NCBI RefSeq assembly: GCF_051912845.1 | Contig: NZ_JBNCBU010000001.1 | Location: 1,054,001-1,118,000, forward strand | Direction of reading: 5' to 3' | Source: Tsuneonella sediminis | Lineage (GTDB): Bacteria; Pseudomonadota; Alphaproteobacteria; Sphingomonadales; Sphingomonadaceae | Length of the DNA stretch: 64,000 nt | Shown: positions 1 to 7,905 of the stretch, piece by piece | Layout of the letters: the number at the start of each line of letters is the position of its first letter | Numbering within the stretch: the first letter of the stretch is position 1 | The notes under the pieces: model-generated | Told to the model about the DNA's origin: nothing | The model's database searches: none | Seen by the model: only the letters and a program-made list of their open reading frames with translations | Translations under genes and position numbers: made by a program

Positions 1-62
1 TTCGGAACAATCTTCCGACCCCTTGCTTAGTTAAGTGATTGCAAACACGAAAGGAGACGACG
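1..62 (+). promoter_or_regulatory. Leader of the stress-type operon with possible EcfG -35 box
   Basis: GGAAC at 4-8 matches the -35 box of EcfG-type general stress sigma factors of Alphaproteobacteria. The expected -10 GTT is not at the usual 16-17 nt spacing; a GTT lies 21 nt away at 30-32. The promoter call is therefore weak. A strong Shine-Dalgarno AGGAG at 52-56 sits 6 nt before the ATG at 63 and fixes that start over an upstream in-frame ATG at 39. Confidence 0.3.
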
Positions 63-623
63 ATGACCACAGCCGACCTCAATCGCCCAGGTCAGCGCTC
101 TGGATCGACGGGTCCCGATACCGCGCAGGACCTGAAAGCCGATGCAGACCGCCTGGCGCACACCGCCAAGGACAAGGCCAGCGAGAAGACCGCAGAGTAT
201 AAGTCACAGGCCACGCGCACCGCGCGATCGGCGTCCGAAGCGCTGCAGAAGGCGGCCGGCGACCTCGATCGCGACAACGACGCACCGGGCTGGCTGAGTT
301 CGGCCTTTCGCGAAACCGCGAAAGGGATCGACCGCTTTGCCCGCAAGATCGACGGCCGCAGCCCCGAGCAGATGGGCCGCGAAGTGACCGGCTTCGCTCG
401 CGAACATCCAACGACTTTCCTCGCCGCGTCGGCAGCAGCCGGCTTCGCCGCCGCGCGCTTCCTGCGCGCCGGTGCCGACCACCAGAGCCATGCCGAAGGA
501 CGCGATTATCGTGGCAGAGAACACCGGGACAACAACGACACCGCGACCGATGGGCGCTTCGCCCGCGAAACACGCGCGGCGCAGGGCCGCTATGCCGCAA
601 GCCGTGAAGGAATGACCCAATGA
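63..623 (+). CDS. Small Ala/Lys-rich membrane-associated protein, stress-induced type
   Basis: This protein of 186 residues is unrecognised at the functional level. The first 75 residues are charged, rich in Ala, Lys and Asp, and probably helical. Near residues 115-135 an EHPTTFLAASAAAGFAAARF stretch forms one Ala/Gly-rich membrane segment, followed by a hydrophilic Arg/Asp-rich tail. The layout resembles ElaB/DUF883-like proteins and sphingomonad proteins annotated as nutrient-deprivation-induced. The start at 63 was chosen for its AGGAG Shine-Dalgarno. Its stop overlaps the next ATG (ATGA at 620-623), so it is translationally coupled to the holin-like gene. Role is inferred only from this neighbourhood: envelope stress. 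Confidence 0.7.
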   Translation: MTTADLNRPGQRSGSTGPDTAQDLKADADRLAHTAKDKASEKTAEYKSQATRTARSASEALQKAAGDLDRDNDAPGWLSSAFRETAKGIDRFARKIDGRSPEQMGREVTGFAREHPTTFLAASAAAGFAAARFLRAGADHQSHAEGRDYRGREHRDNNDTATDGRFARETRAAQGRYAASREGMTQ

Positions 624-1075
624 ACGACCAGTCCAAGATCATCGACCCGCCCGGACGCCGTGTCCGCGATCCGGATCCGCGCGACGACAACGTCGTCGAC
701 CTCATCGGAAAGCTCACTCGCCAGGGCGCGCATCTTGCCGAAGAGCAGGTCAGCCTTGTGCAGGCCGAAGTTCGCGAGGCGATGGCCGACATCAAGCAGG
801 CGATCGGCGCGATGGCGGGTGCCGCCGTCGTCGGGATCGCCGGCCTCGGCGTGACCCTTATGGGCCTTGCCTATCTCGTGTCCGACTGGATCGAGAACAC
901 GTGGCTCGGCACGTTGATCGTCGGCGCGCTTACGCTGATTGTCGCCGCGATAATGTATTCGAGTGGCAAGTCGAAGATGAACCGCACCAACCTGAAACCG
1001 ACCCGTTCCATCCGGACCGTCGAAGACACTCCGGACGCCGTAACGGGGAACATGAACAGCCGGAGCCCCCAATGA
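620..1075 (+). CDS. Phage holin family (PF07332-like) membrane protein
   Basis: This protein has 151 residues. The N-terminal 45 residues are charged and predicted helical (LIGKLTRQGAHLAEEQ, VQAEVREAM). Two closely spaced hydrophobic segments follow at about 58-80 and 92-112, then a hydrophilic tail. This is the layout of the holin-like superfamily III proteins common in non-phage loci of Alphaproteobacteria and actinomycetes. No lysis genes are next to it, so a phage holin role is unlikely. ATGA overlaps couple it to both neighbours (620-623 and 1072-1075), so the three proteins are probably made together. Confidence 0.75.
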   Translation: MNDQSKIIDPPGRRVRDPDPRDDNVVDLIGKLTRQGAHLAEEQVSLVQAEVREAMADIKQAIGAMAGAAVVGIAGLGVTLMGLAYLVSDWIENTWLGTLIVGALTLIVAAIMYSSGKSKMNRTNLKPTRSIRTVEDTPDAVTGNMNSRSPQ

Positions 1076-1923
1076 CACAGACCCATACAACCGACACCCG
1101 CGACCCCGCAGACATCGAGCGGGAAATCCGCCGGACCCAGCGCGACATGAGCAGGACCGCCGATCGGATCGGCGAGCAACTCACTCCGCGCAGCATCTTC
1201 GACGCCCTGCTCGACAAGGCAGGCGAAAGCGGCATCGACGCTCGCTTTCTGCTTGACCAGGCGCGCCGCAACCCGATCGCGCTTGGCATGATCGCGATCG
1301 GCGGCCTTTGGCTCGTCAGCGATAGCGATGCCCGCGCGAAGACCTTCACCGACAAGTTCGGCGGCGACGCGGCGCCCGGCGACGAGTGGGATCAGGCTCA
1401 CCACCAAGGCTACGTGACCTACATGGCGGCGATCGAGCCGAGGGCAGACGAGGACCACGAGGCTTACCGCCGGCGCCGCGACTGCGCGCGCGCGACCTAC
1501 CTGATGGTTGAACAGCGTCATGACGAAGATGAAACCTCGTGGCGCAAGCGGCTTGACGAAGCGACCGACGCCCTTCGCGACCGGCGCGACCGCGTCGCGC
1601 AGAAAGCGCGCGATTTCGGCAACCGGACGCGCCGCGGCGCAGGTAAAATGACCGACAAGGTTGAACGCGCCTACCAGGACAACCCGCTGATCGGCGGACT
1701 CGCCGCTGCTTTCGTCGGCGCGATGGCGGGCGCCGCGATCCCCGCTTCCCGCTTCGAGGAGGAGCAACTGGGTGAATACGGGGCCGACGCAATCGACGCT
1801 GCCCGCGACAAGGCCATGGCGAAGAAGGACGAACTGGTCGACGAAGCGGACCGCACCATCGCCGCATCCGGTCAAACCGGCGCGCCTTCCGCTGCGCGCG
1901 AAAAGAGATTCGAAACCGCCTGA
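1072..1923 (+). CDS. DUF3618 domain protein
   Basis: This protein has 283 residues counted from the ATG that overlaps the previous stop. The frame stays open further upstream, but the ATGA junction makes 1072 the likely start. The N-terminus (DPADIEREIRRTQRDMSRTA, then DRIGEQLTPRSIFDALL) is the DUF3618 signature. Hydrophobic stretches near residues 65-80 and 200-220 (PLIGGLAAAFVGAMAGAAIP) suggest membrane association, with a charged helical middle. The family is of unknown function and typically follows a PF07332 holin-like gene, as here. It is the last gene of the operon, before a strong hairpin. Confidence 0.8.
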   Translation: MTQTHTTDTRDPADIEREIRRTQRDMSRTADRIGEQLTPRSIFDALLDKAGESGIDARFLLDQARRNPIALGMIAIGGLWLVSDSDARAKTFTDKFGGDAAPGDEWDQAHHQGYVTYMAAIEPRADEDHEAYRRRRDCARATYLMVEQRHDEDETSWRKRLDEATDALRDRRDRVAQKARDFGNRTRRGAGKMTDKVERAYQDNPLIGGLAAAFVGAMAGAAIPASRFEEEQLGEYGADAIDAARDKAMAKKDELVDEADRTIAASGQTGAPSAAREKRFETA

Positions 1924-1947
1924 CGGCCCGGAGGATAAAGACCCTGG

Positions 1948-1979
1948 ACGGCCGCCGCGGAGCTTTCCGCGGCGGCCGT
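1948..1979 (+). terminator. Rho-independent-type terminator after the DUF3618 operon
   Basis: A perfect 13-bp inverted repeat (ACGGCCGCCGCGG at 1948-1960 and its complement at 1967-1979) has a 6-nt loop, AGCTTT. It starts 24 nt after the stop codon. The T tract is short (TTT), so termination may be partial. Confidence 0.75.
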
Positions 1980-2131
1980 TTCGCGAACAGCGGTAAGGAG
2001 ATCGGCGGTTATCGCCGGGGCTCCAAATTCGGACGATGCGGACCATACCTCGTCGGGCCAGAAAGCGCGCGTCTTCCGATAACAAGTATCAATTCGGGAC
2101 CCGTCCCGCCCCCCGGACGTTTCCCCGGTCC

Positions 2132-2818
2132 ATGCTCGACACTTCCCCCACGCTCACCCGACCCGCCGACACCGAGGCGGACTTCCGCAAAAAGATAAAG
2201 GACGCTGCCTTTCCCTGCGTCGGCGCCAAGTCGGCGCTCGCGCGGGACATGATGCACTTCGTTCACGCGCGCGACATCACCAGTGGATGGAACGACCTCC
2301 AGATCACACACGACCTGCTCGAATGGTCGTGGCGCTACAAAGAGGAGCGTGATGGATTGCGCAGCTTCGTGGTCATCTTCGACCAGCCGCTCGACCTCGA
2401 TGAAAAGGCATTCGAAGCGGCGATGTGGCAGCGCCTCCAGTCGATCGCCGACAAGGACCACTGGCTTGGCCAAAGGCCCGATCCGCGGGTGAGCGGAGAC
2501 CCAGGCGATCCGCACTTCTCGCTCAGCTTCGGCGGGGAGGCCTACTTCGTCGTCGGCCTTCATCCTGCCTCCTCGCGCCCGGCGCGGCGGTTTGCGAGGC
2601 CGGCGATGGTGTTCAACCTCCACGACCAGTTCGAACGGCTTCGCGCCGAAGGGCGGTACGAACGGATGCGGGAGAAAATACTGGATCGGGACATCGCGCT
2701 TGCGGGCACAATAAATCCGATGCTCGAGCGACATGGTGAAGGAAGCGCCGCGCGGCAGTTCAGCGGCCGCGCGGTGGGCGAGGACTGGACCTGTCCATTC
2801 CGCGATCCCCGGGCATGA
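2132..2818 (+). CDS. YqcI/YcgG family protein (GntA-like heme-dependent N-hydroxylase family)
   Basis: This protein has 228 residues if the ATG at 2132 is used; an ATG at 2036 would add 32 basic residues not typical of the family. Family landmarks are PCVGAK (28-33), GLHPASSRPARR (142-153) and FNLHDQFERLR (161-171). Characterised YqcI/YcgG members are heme enzymes that N-hydroxylate guanidino groups, for example GntA in guanitoxin biosynthesis. The substrate here is unknown. The stop overlaps the ATG of the DUF1989 gene (ATGA at 2815-2818), so the two are translationally coupled and probably act in one pathway. That joint role is inference. Confidence 0.78.
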   Translation: MLDTSPTLTRPADTEADFRKKIKDAAFPCVGAKSALARDMMHFVHARDITSGWNDLQITHDLLEWSWRYKEERDGLRSFVVIFDQPLDLDEKAFEAAMWQRLQSIADKDHWLGQRPDPRVSGDPGDPHFSLSFGGEAYFVVGLHPASSRPARRFARPAMVFNLHDQFERLRAEGRYERMREKILDRDIALAGTINPMLERHGEGSAARQFSGRAVGEDWTCPFRDPRA

Positions 2819-3396
2819 GCACCCGCCGCATCGCCCCGCGATCGGGCGTCGCCTTCGAACTCGCTGAAGGCCAGGCTCTCACCGTGATCGATCCCGAAGG
2901 GACGCAGGTGTCCGACCTGCTCGCCTACGCGCGTGCGGACGTACGCGAGGTCATCTCGAACGGGCGTACCTTCGACTACGAAGAGACGATCGCGCTCACC
3001 ACCGGCAACCGGCTGTGGTCAAACCGCTCGAACCCGATGCTGGTCATCGAAGAGGACAGCGTCGGACGGCACGACTTCCTGCTGACCCCGTGCAGCGAGG
3101 CGACCTTCCGCCATTTCTATCCGAACCACCCGGTTCATCGGGGCTGCTTCGGAAATCTCGCCGAGGCGCTCGCCCCGTGGAGTATCCAGCCCGATGCGAT
3201 CCCTTGCGCGTTCAACGTCTTCATGAACGTGCCGGTCGCACCCGACGGATCGCTGCGTGTCGATCCTCCGACGAGCCAGCCCGGCGACTTTATCCGCTTG
3301 CGCGCGCTCACCGACCTCGTGATCGGGCTCACCGCCTGCTCGGCCTATGCCTCGAACGGCGGCACCTTCAAGCCGATCGATTATCGTATAGAGTGA
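2815..3396 (+). CDS. DUF1989 (urea carboxylase-associated / carboxyguanidine deiminase-like) protein
   Basis: This protein of 193 residues spans one full DUF1989 domain. Signature segments include SNGRTFDYEETI, LWSNRSNPML, EEDSVGRHDFLLTPCS, FNVFMNV and GLTACSAYASNGG. The family includes urea-carboxylase-associated proteins, of which the CgdA/CgdB pair is carboxyguanidine deiminase. Here there is a single subunit and no urea or guanidine carboxylase gene nearby. The neighbour is instead a guanidino N-hydroxylase-like gene with a 4-nt overlap. A role in breaking down an N-hydroxylated guanidino compound is an inference. thpR follows after 4 nt. Confidence 0.82.
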   Translation: MSTRRIAPRSGVAFELAEGQALTVIDPEGTQVSDLLAYARADVREVISNGRTFDYEETIALTTGNRLWSNRSNPMLVIEEDSVGRHDFLLTPCSEATFRHFYPNHPVHRGCFGNLAEALAPWSIQPDAIPCAFNVFMNVPVAPDGSLRVDPPTSQPGDFIRLRALTDLVIGLTACSAYASNGGTFKPIDYRIE

Positions 3397-3400
3397 TCCG

Positions 3401-4009
3401 GTGGTCCGTCTGTTCGTCGCCCTTCGCCCCCCCCCACCGGTCCGGCAGGCGATGCTCGGCGCACAAGGCGGCGTCGAACCCGCGCGCTGGCAGTCCGATG
3501 AACAGCTGCACCTGACGCTGCGCTTCGTCGGGGAGACGGATCCCCGCACCGCCGAAGACCTCGTTGCCGCTCTCGGCTCGGTTACGGCTTCTTCCTTTAC
3601 CCTCTCGGTTCGCGGCGTCGGCCACTTCGAGAAGAAGGGCCGCGCCAGTGCGCTCTGGGCCGCACTTGCCCCCAGCGCCGCGCTGGACCTGCTCGAACGC
3701 CGCGTGGAGCGCGCCTGCCGGGCGGCGGGCATCGCGCCCGAGACGCGCCGGTTCGTGCCCCACGTGACCCTTGCCCGGCTCAGCGGCGGTGCGGTAGGCG
3801 CAGGGGCGTGGCTCGCCGCGCACGGCGACCTGTCGGCACCCGAATGGGGTGTGACGTCCTTTCGTCTCTACGAAAGCCGCATGGGACGCGGCGGCTCGGC
3901 CTATTGCCCCGTGGCAGAGTGGCCGCTCGATCCTGCGAACGGCCGAATCGGCTCGACGAACGGCTCACGAGGCGGTTGCACCAGCAACCATTCATCGTCT
4001 CAAACGTAG
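3401..4009 (+). CDS. thpR: RNA 2',3'-cyclic phosphodiesterase
   Basis: This 2H phosphoesterase (LigT/ThpR family) hydrolyses 2',3'-cyclic phosphate ends on RNA. The N-terminus MVRLFVALRPP is typical. The two catalytic HxTx motifs are HLTL (about residue 38) and HVTL (about 124), with RFVGE after the first. The start is a GTG at 3401, 4 nt after the DUF1989 stop. At 202 residues it is slightly longer than the usual 175-190, with a hydrophilic C-terminal tail that may be poorly conserved. It shares a transcript with the two preceding genes. Confidence 0.87.
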   Translation: MVRLFVALRPPPPVRQAMLGAQGGVEPARWQSDEQLHLTLRFVGETDPRTAEDLVAALGSVTASSFTLSVRGVGHFEKKGRASALWAALAPSAALDLLERRVERACRAAGIAPETRRFVPHVTLARLSGGAVGAGAWLAAHGDLSAPEWGVTSFRLYESRMGRGGSAYCPVAEWPLDPANGRIGSTNGSRGGCTSNHSSSQT

Positions 4010-4065
4010 GTCATTCGCGACCCGCCGGACGGCGGGCGTTCAATTCGAGCTTTTTGGGGACCGCA

Positions 4066-6246
4066 ATGACCACCCGTTTCATCGTCGCCGCCGCACTGGC
4101 GGGGACATCTCTTGCCGGATGCACGACCATGACCGCCGAGACCACCGAACGCCCCGCAGCCGTGGCGATTCCGCAGGCGACCGGTTACTTCGCGCAGCCG
4201 AGCACCCTGCCGCTGCGCGCGCCCGACTTCACGAAGATCTCCGATGCCGACTTCGCGCCGGCCTTCGAGCAGGCGATGGCAATCCAGCGTGCGGAAGTCG
4301 CGGCGATCGTGGCCAACCCCGAGCCGCCGACGTTCCAGAACACGATCGTCGCGCTCGAGGACACGGGCAAGATGCTGAGCCGGGTCGAGGCCGTGTTCGG
4401 CTCTCTTACCGGGGCCAACACCAACCCCGCGCTCGACGCGATCGATGCCGAGGTCAGCCCCAAGCTGACCGCTCACTACGACGCGATCAACCTCGACCCC
4501 GGCCTTTTCGCGCGGGTCAAGGCCGTCCATGACAATCGCGCCGCGATGAGCATGACGCCCGAAGACGCCAAGCTGCTCGAGGACACCTACGAGCGAATGG
4601 TGCACGCCGGCGCGGAATTGACCGCAGCCCAGAAGGAAGAAGTCAAGGCGATCAATGCTCGCCTGTCCGCGATCACCACCGAATTCGGCCAGAAGCTGAC
4701 CGATGCGACCAAGGCGAACGCGCTGGTCGTGACCGACAAGGCGAAGCTCACTGGCCTGTCCGATGGCGACATCGCCGCGGCCGCCAAGCTTGCCGCCGAG
4801 CGCGGGCAGCCTGGCAGCTATGCCATCGCGCTGCAGAACACCACGCAGCAGCCCCTGCTCGCCTCTATCGAGGATCGCGCAACGCGCGAGGCCCTCTTCG
4901 AGAAGAGCTGGAACCGCGCCGAGCGTGGCAACGCCAACGATACGCGCGCACTGATCGCGGAGATCGTGAACCTGCGCGCGAAGAAGGCCGCGCTGTTCGG
5001 CGCACCCGACTGGGCGACCTACCAGATGTGGGATCGCATGGCGAAGAACCCCGAAACCGCGCTGGGCTTCATGGAACAGATGGTCCCTGCCCTCGCCGCG
5101 ACGCAACGCGACGACGCCGCCGCGCTGAACGCCGAGATCAAGGCGAGCGGCAAGAACTTCACCGTCAAGCCGTGGGACTGGCAGATGTATGCCAACCAGC
5201 TCAAGGCCAAGAAGTTCGATCTCGATGAGGACGCGGTGAAACCGTACTTCGAGGTTACTCGCGTGCTCGAGGACGGCGTCTTCTTCATGGCGAACAAGCT
5301 GTACGGCCTGTCGTTCAAGAAGCGCAGCGACCTGCCGGTCTATCATCCCGACGTGACGGTCTACGACGTGATCGACCGCGACGGCAGCCAGCTCGGCCTG
5401 TTCTATTTCGACCCGTTCCAGCGCGACAACAAGCGCGGCGGGGCGTGGATGAGCTATTTCGTCAAGCCGGCGAAGCGCGACCAGACCAAGCCGGTGGTCT
5501 ACAACGTGCTCAACATCCCCAAGGCGCCCGAGGGCGAGCCGCAACTCGTCAGCTTCGACAACGTCGAGACGATGTTCCACGAATTCGGCCATGCGGTGCA
5601 CGGCCTGTTCGCTGACCAGCAGTATGGTTCGCTGTCGGGGACCAGCGTCGCGCGGGACTTCGTCGAGTTCCCCAGCCAGGTGCACGAGATCTGGGCGAGC
5701 TATCCCGAAGTTCTTGCCAACTATGCCAAGCACTACAAGACCGGGGAACCGATCCCGCAGGAACTGATCGCCAAGATCCAGGCCGCGGCCAAGTTCGACC
5801 AGGGTTACCAGTTCGGCGAGGTTGTCGAGGCCGCTCTCCTCGACATGAAATGGCATGCCCTGTCGCCGGCCGACGCTGCCGCCATCGATACGCCGGAAAA
5901 GGTTTCCGCGTTCGAGGCCAAGGCGCTGCGCGAGCTTGGCCTCGCGGTGGATCTCGTCCCGCCGCGTTACCGGACCAGCTACTTCCGCCACATCTTCTCC
6001 GATCCGGCCGGGTATTCGGCGGGCTACTACAGTTACCTGTGGACCGAGATGCTCGACCGCGCGAGCCGCCAGTGGTTCCTCGACAACGGGGGGCTGACGC
6101 GCGCGAACGGCGACCACTATCGCGCTACCGTGCTCAGCCGCGGCGGCACGCAGGACTATTTCGAGATGTACAAGGCCTTCACCGGCAAGGAACCGGACGT
6201 ACGGCCGATGCTCGAGGCGCGCGGCCTCGTCGTCGACAAGAAGTAG
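4066..6246 (+). CDS. dcp: M3 family zinc metallopeptidase, peptidyl-dipeptidase Dcp-like lipoprotein
   Basis: This protein has 726 residues from the ATG at 4066; a longer in-frame extension lacks family character. The N-terminus has a signal sequence ending in a lipobox (LAGC near residue 18), so it is predicted to be a periplasmic lipoprotein. The catalytic zinc site HEFGH is at 505-509, with the family downstream segment FVEFPSQVHE (about 531-540). Dcp-like M3 enzymes cleave dipeptides from peptide C-termini. GGGGA stands before the start. A small hairpin at 4021-4036 lies in the gap from thpR. A GC-rich 11-bp hairpin follows the stop. Confidence 0.9.
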   Translation: MTTRFIVAAALAGTSLAGCTTMTAETTERPAAVAIPQATGYFAQPSTLPLRAPDFTKISDADFAPAFEQAMAIQRAEVAAIVANPEPPTFQNTIVALEDTGKMLSRVEAVFGSLTGANTNPALDAIDAEVSPKLTAHYDAINLDPGLFARVKAVHDNRAAMSMTPEDAKLLEDTYERMVHAGAELTAAQKEEVKAINARLSAITTEFGQKLTDATKANALVVTDKAKLTGLSDGDIAAAAKLAAERGQPGSYAIALQNTTQQPLLASIEDRATREALFEKSWNRAERGNANDTRALIAEIVNLRAKKAALFGAPDWATYQMWDRMAKNPETALGFMEQMVPALAATQRDDAAALNAEIKASGKNFTVKPWDWQMYANQLKAKKFDLDEDAVKPYFEVTRVLEDGVFFMANKLYGLSFKKRSDLPVYHPDVTVYDVIDRDGSQLGLFYFDPFQRDNKRGGAWMSYFVKPAKRDQTKPVVYNVLNIPKAPEGEPQLVSFDNVETMFHEFGHAVHGLFADQQYGSLSGTSVARDFVEFPSQVHEIWASYPEVLANYAKHYKTGEPIPQELIAKIQAAAKFDQGYQFGEVVEAALLDMKWHALSPADAAAIDTPEKVSAFEAKALRELGLAVDLVPPRYRTSYFRHIFSDPAGYSAGYYSYLWTEMLDRASRQWFLDNGGLTRANGDHYRATVLSRGGTQDYFEMYKAFTGKEPDVRPMLEARGLVVDKK

Positions 6247-6255
6247 GCGTTGGCC

Positions 6256-6283
6256 GGGGCCGGAGGGACCCTCCTCCGGCCCC
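6256..6283. terminator. Hairpin after the M3 peptidase gene
   Basis: An 11-bp perfect stem (GGGGCCGGAGG at 6256-6266 and its complement at 6273-6283) has a 6-nt loop and lies 10 nt after the stop codon. No U tract follows, so it is a transcript-end hairpin candidate rather than a classical intrinsic terminator. Confidence 0.5.
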
Positions 6284-6376
6284 GCCGCGCAAGGCGTTCC
6301 CCATCCCCGACGAGTCGTGGACCGAGCCCGTTCACCAGCCGTTGGTTGGATGAAGGGGGGATTAAGGAGGCACGCC

Positions 6377-7180
6377 TTGACCGCACACTCACAACTCGCC
6401 GAAGCACCCCTTCCAAATCGCCGGCGCGATCCGGTGCGCCGCGTCGTGGCCCGGATGCGCGAACGCCGGAAGACCATTCTGAGGCGGCGGGGAACTCGGC
6501 CCGCCACAGGGCCGCGGGACTCCGCGCTCCGCCGCCGGATGCGCACGCGCAAGACCGCACTTGCGCTTTCGGCGGGAGTGATGGGCGCAACGACCGCTGC
6601 CGTCGGAATAGTAGCGACCCAGCCCGCCGTTGCCGCCATGCAGACCGAATCCCCGCTCGCGCGCCTGCCTGCGAAGGATCTGAAAGCCAGCCCGCAGTTC
6701 AAGCAGGCTCTCGTCGAGGAAGAGGGCGTGCGCGAGACCGTCTACCGTGACGTAGCCGGGCACCCCACCGTCGGGGTCGGTCACCTCGTGACCCCGGCCG
6801 ACGGCCTGCGCGTGGGGCAGCGGATCGGCTACGACCGGATTCTCGATTTCCTCGAGGAGGATATCGCAGAAGCGGAGGCTGCAGTGGTGCGCGTCGCGGG
6901 CGACCTGCCGCTGTTCCAACATGAATTTGACGCGCTCGTCGATCTTGTCTTCAACGTCGGCGAGGGCAACCTGTCAGCAGCTGAAAGCCCCCGCCTTTTC
7001 CGCGCGATTGCCCTGCGAGATTACACCGCGATCGCGCGGGAGCTCGATTACCGTTACGCGGGGGGTGAGCTAGCGCGCGGGCTGGCGTTCCGCAGCGAAA
7101 GGCGGACCCGGATGTTTGCCAATGCCGAGTACGAAGATCCCCGTCAGTCGGCAGGACCGGCCGCGACCGCGAGGGCCTGA
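6377..7180 (+). CDS. GH24 (phage T4-type) lysozyme with N-terminal membrane anchor
   Basis: This muramidase would cleave peptidoglycan between N-acetylmuramic acid and N-acetylglucosamine. A TTG at 6377 is the likely start because AAGGAGG at 6364-6370 precedes it by 6 nt; ATG candidates at 6317, 6350 and 6539 lack such a site. The product has 267 residues: a very basic N-terminus (1-59), one hydrophobic anchor (about 60-85) and a GH24 domain. The triad spacing matches T4 lysozyme: Glu116, Asp125 (YRDVAG) and Thr131 (HPTVGVGH). No other lysis genes are adjacent. Its last 37 nt overlap the convergent btuD gene. Confidence 0.82.
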   Translation: MTAHSQLAEAPLPNRRRDPVRRVVARMRERRKTILRRRGTRPATGPRDSALRRRMRTRKTALALSAGVMGATTAAVGIVATQPAVAAMQTESPLARLPAKDLKASPQFKQALVEEEGVRETVYRDVAGHPTVGVGHLVTPADGLRVGQRIGYDRILDFLEEDIAEAEAAVVRVAGDLPLFQHEFDALVDLVFNVGEGNLSAAESPRLFRAIALRDYTAIARELDYRYAGGELARGLAFRSERRTRMFANAEYEDPRQSAGPAATARA

Positions 7181-7905
7181 CCCACACCGGACGGGCTTTC
7201 GCCAAGATCACCAAGCCATGAGGCGCGGACCCCCCACACCCGTTCGATGACAGCCGCGGACAGCGCGGCGTGTGGAGGCCCGTCGGCCGCGACGCGGCCG
7301 CCTTCCAGCACGATCACGCGGTCGGCGTGGTTCATCGCCAGCGCAAGATCGTGAAGGACCAGAACGACGCCGGCGCCCGCATCCGCAGCGCCGCGCAGGT
7401 GCGCGAGCAGGTGAAGCTGGTGCCCGAGGTCGAGTGCGGCCAGCGGCTCGTCGGCAAGAATCCAGCGGGGACGGCCCGCGAGTACGCGCGCAAGCAGCGC
7501 GCGCGCGCGTTCGCCTCCCGACAGCCGCGAAACCGGGCGATCGGCCAGCGCCTCCAGATCGAGCGCCTTGAGCGCTGCCTTGATTGCCTCCGTGCCACGA
7601 TCGCGATGCGGCAGACGACCCAGCGCGACGAGGCTGCGCACCGCGACGTCCCACGCGACTTCACCGTCTTGCGGAAGATAACCCACCGCCATCGCCCGGT
7701 CGCGGGGGTGCAACGCTGAAAGATCGACGCCTTCCAGCAGCACTTCGCCGCCCTCGGGCTTCATCAGTCCCGCGAGACACTGGAGCAGCGTCGATTTGCC
7801 CGCTCCGTTGGGCCCGCAGATTGCCGTGATCCGGCCGGGTGCAAGCGACGCCGAGACGCTTGCAAGCCGCCCGCCGAGGGTGAGATCCCGGGTCGCCAGC
7901 GTCAT
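7144..7905 (-). CDS. btuD: ABC transporter ATP-binding protein, vitamin B12 uptake
   Basis: This protein has 253 residues. Walker A is GPNGAGKST (about 31-39), the ABC signature LSGGE, and Walker B WILADEP, followed by the switch histidine in LVLHDL. The family is FecE/BtuD, which powers import of B12, heme or ferric siderophores. The cobalamin riboswitch at the head of the operon makes cobalamin or a corrinoid the likely substrate. ATGA overlap with btuC (7902-7905) indicates coupled translation. The 3' end overlaps the oppositely oriented lysozyme gene by 37 nt. Confidence 0.88.
   Translation of the reverse strand: MTLATRDLTLGGRLASVSASLAPGRITAICGPNGAGKSTLLQCLAGLMKPEGGEVLLEGVDLSALHPRDRAMAVGYLPQDGEVAWDVAVRSLVALGRLPHRDRGTEAIKAALKALDLEALADRPVSRLSGGERARALLARVLAGRPRWILADEPLAALDLGHQLHLLAHLRGAADAGAGVVLVLHDLALAMNHADRVIVLEGGRVAADGPPHAALSAAVIERVWGVRASWLGDLGESPSGVGQALAVAAGPAD

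Noticed and set aside
620..1075. Prophage remnant, based on the holin-like gene, the GH24 lysozyme at 6377 and the terminase-like remnant at 52063
   Set aside because: The three lie far apart among housekeeping genes, and there are no capsid, tail, integrase or attachment-site features.
4000..6702. Open frame of 900 codons on the minus strand opposite the M3 peptidase
   Set aside because: It is antisense to a gene with a clear zinc motif and signal peptide, and its composition is typical of a shadow frame.
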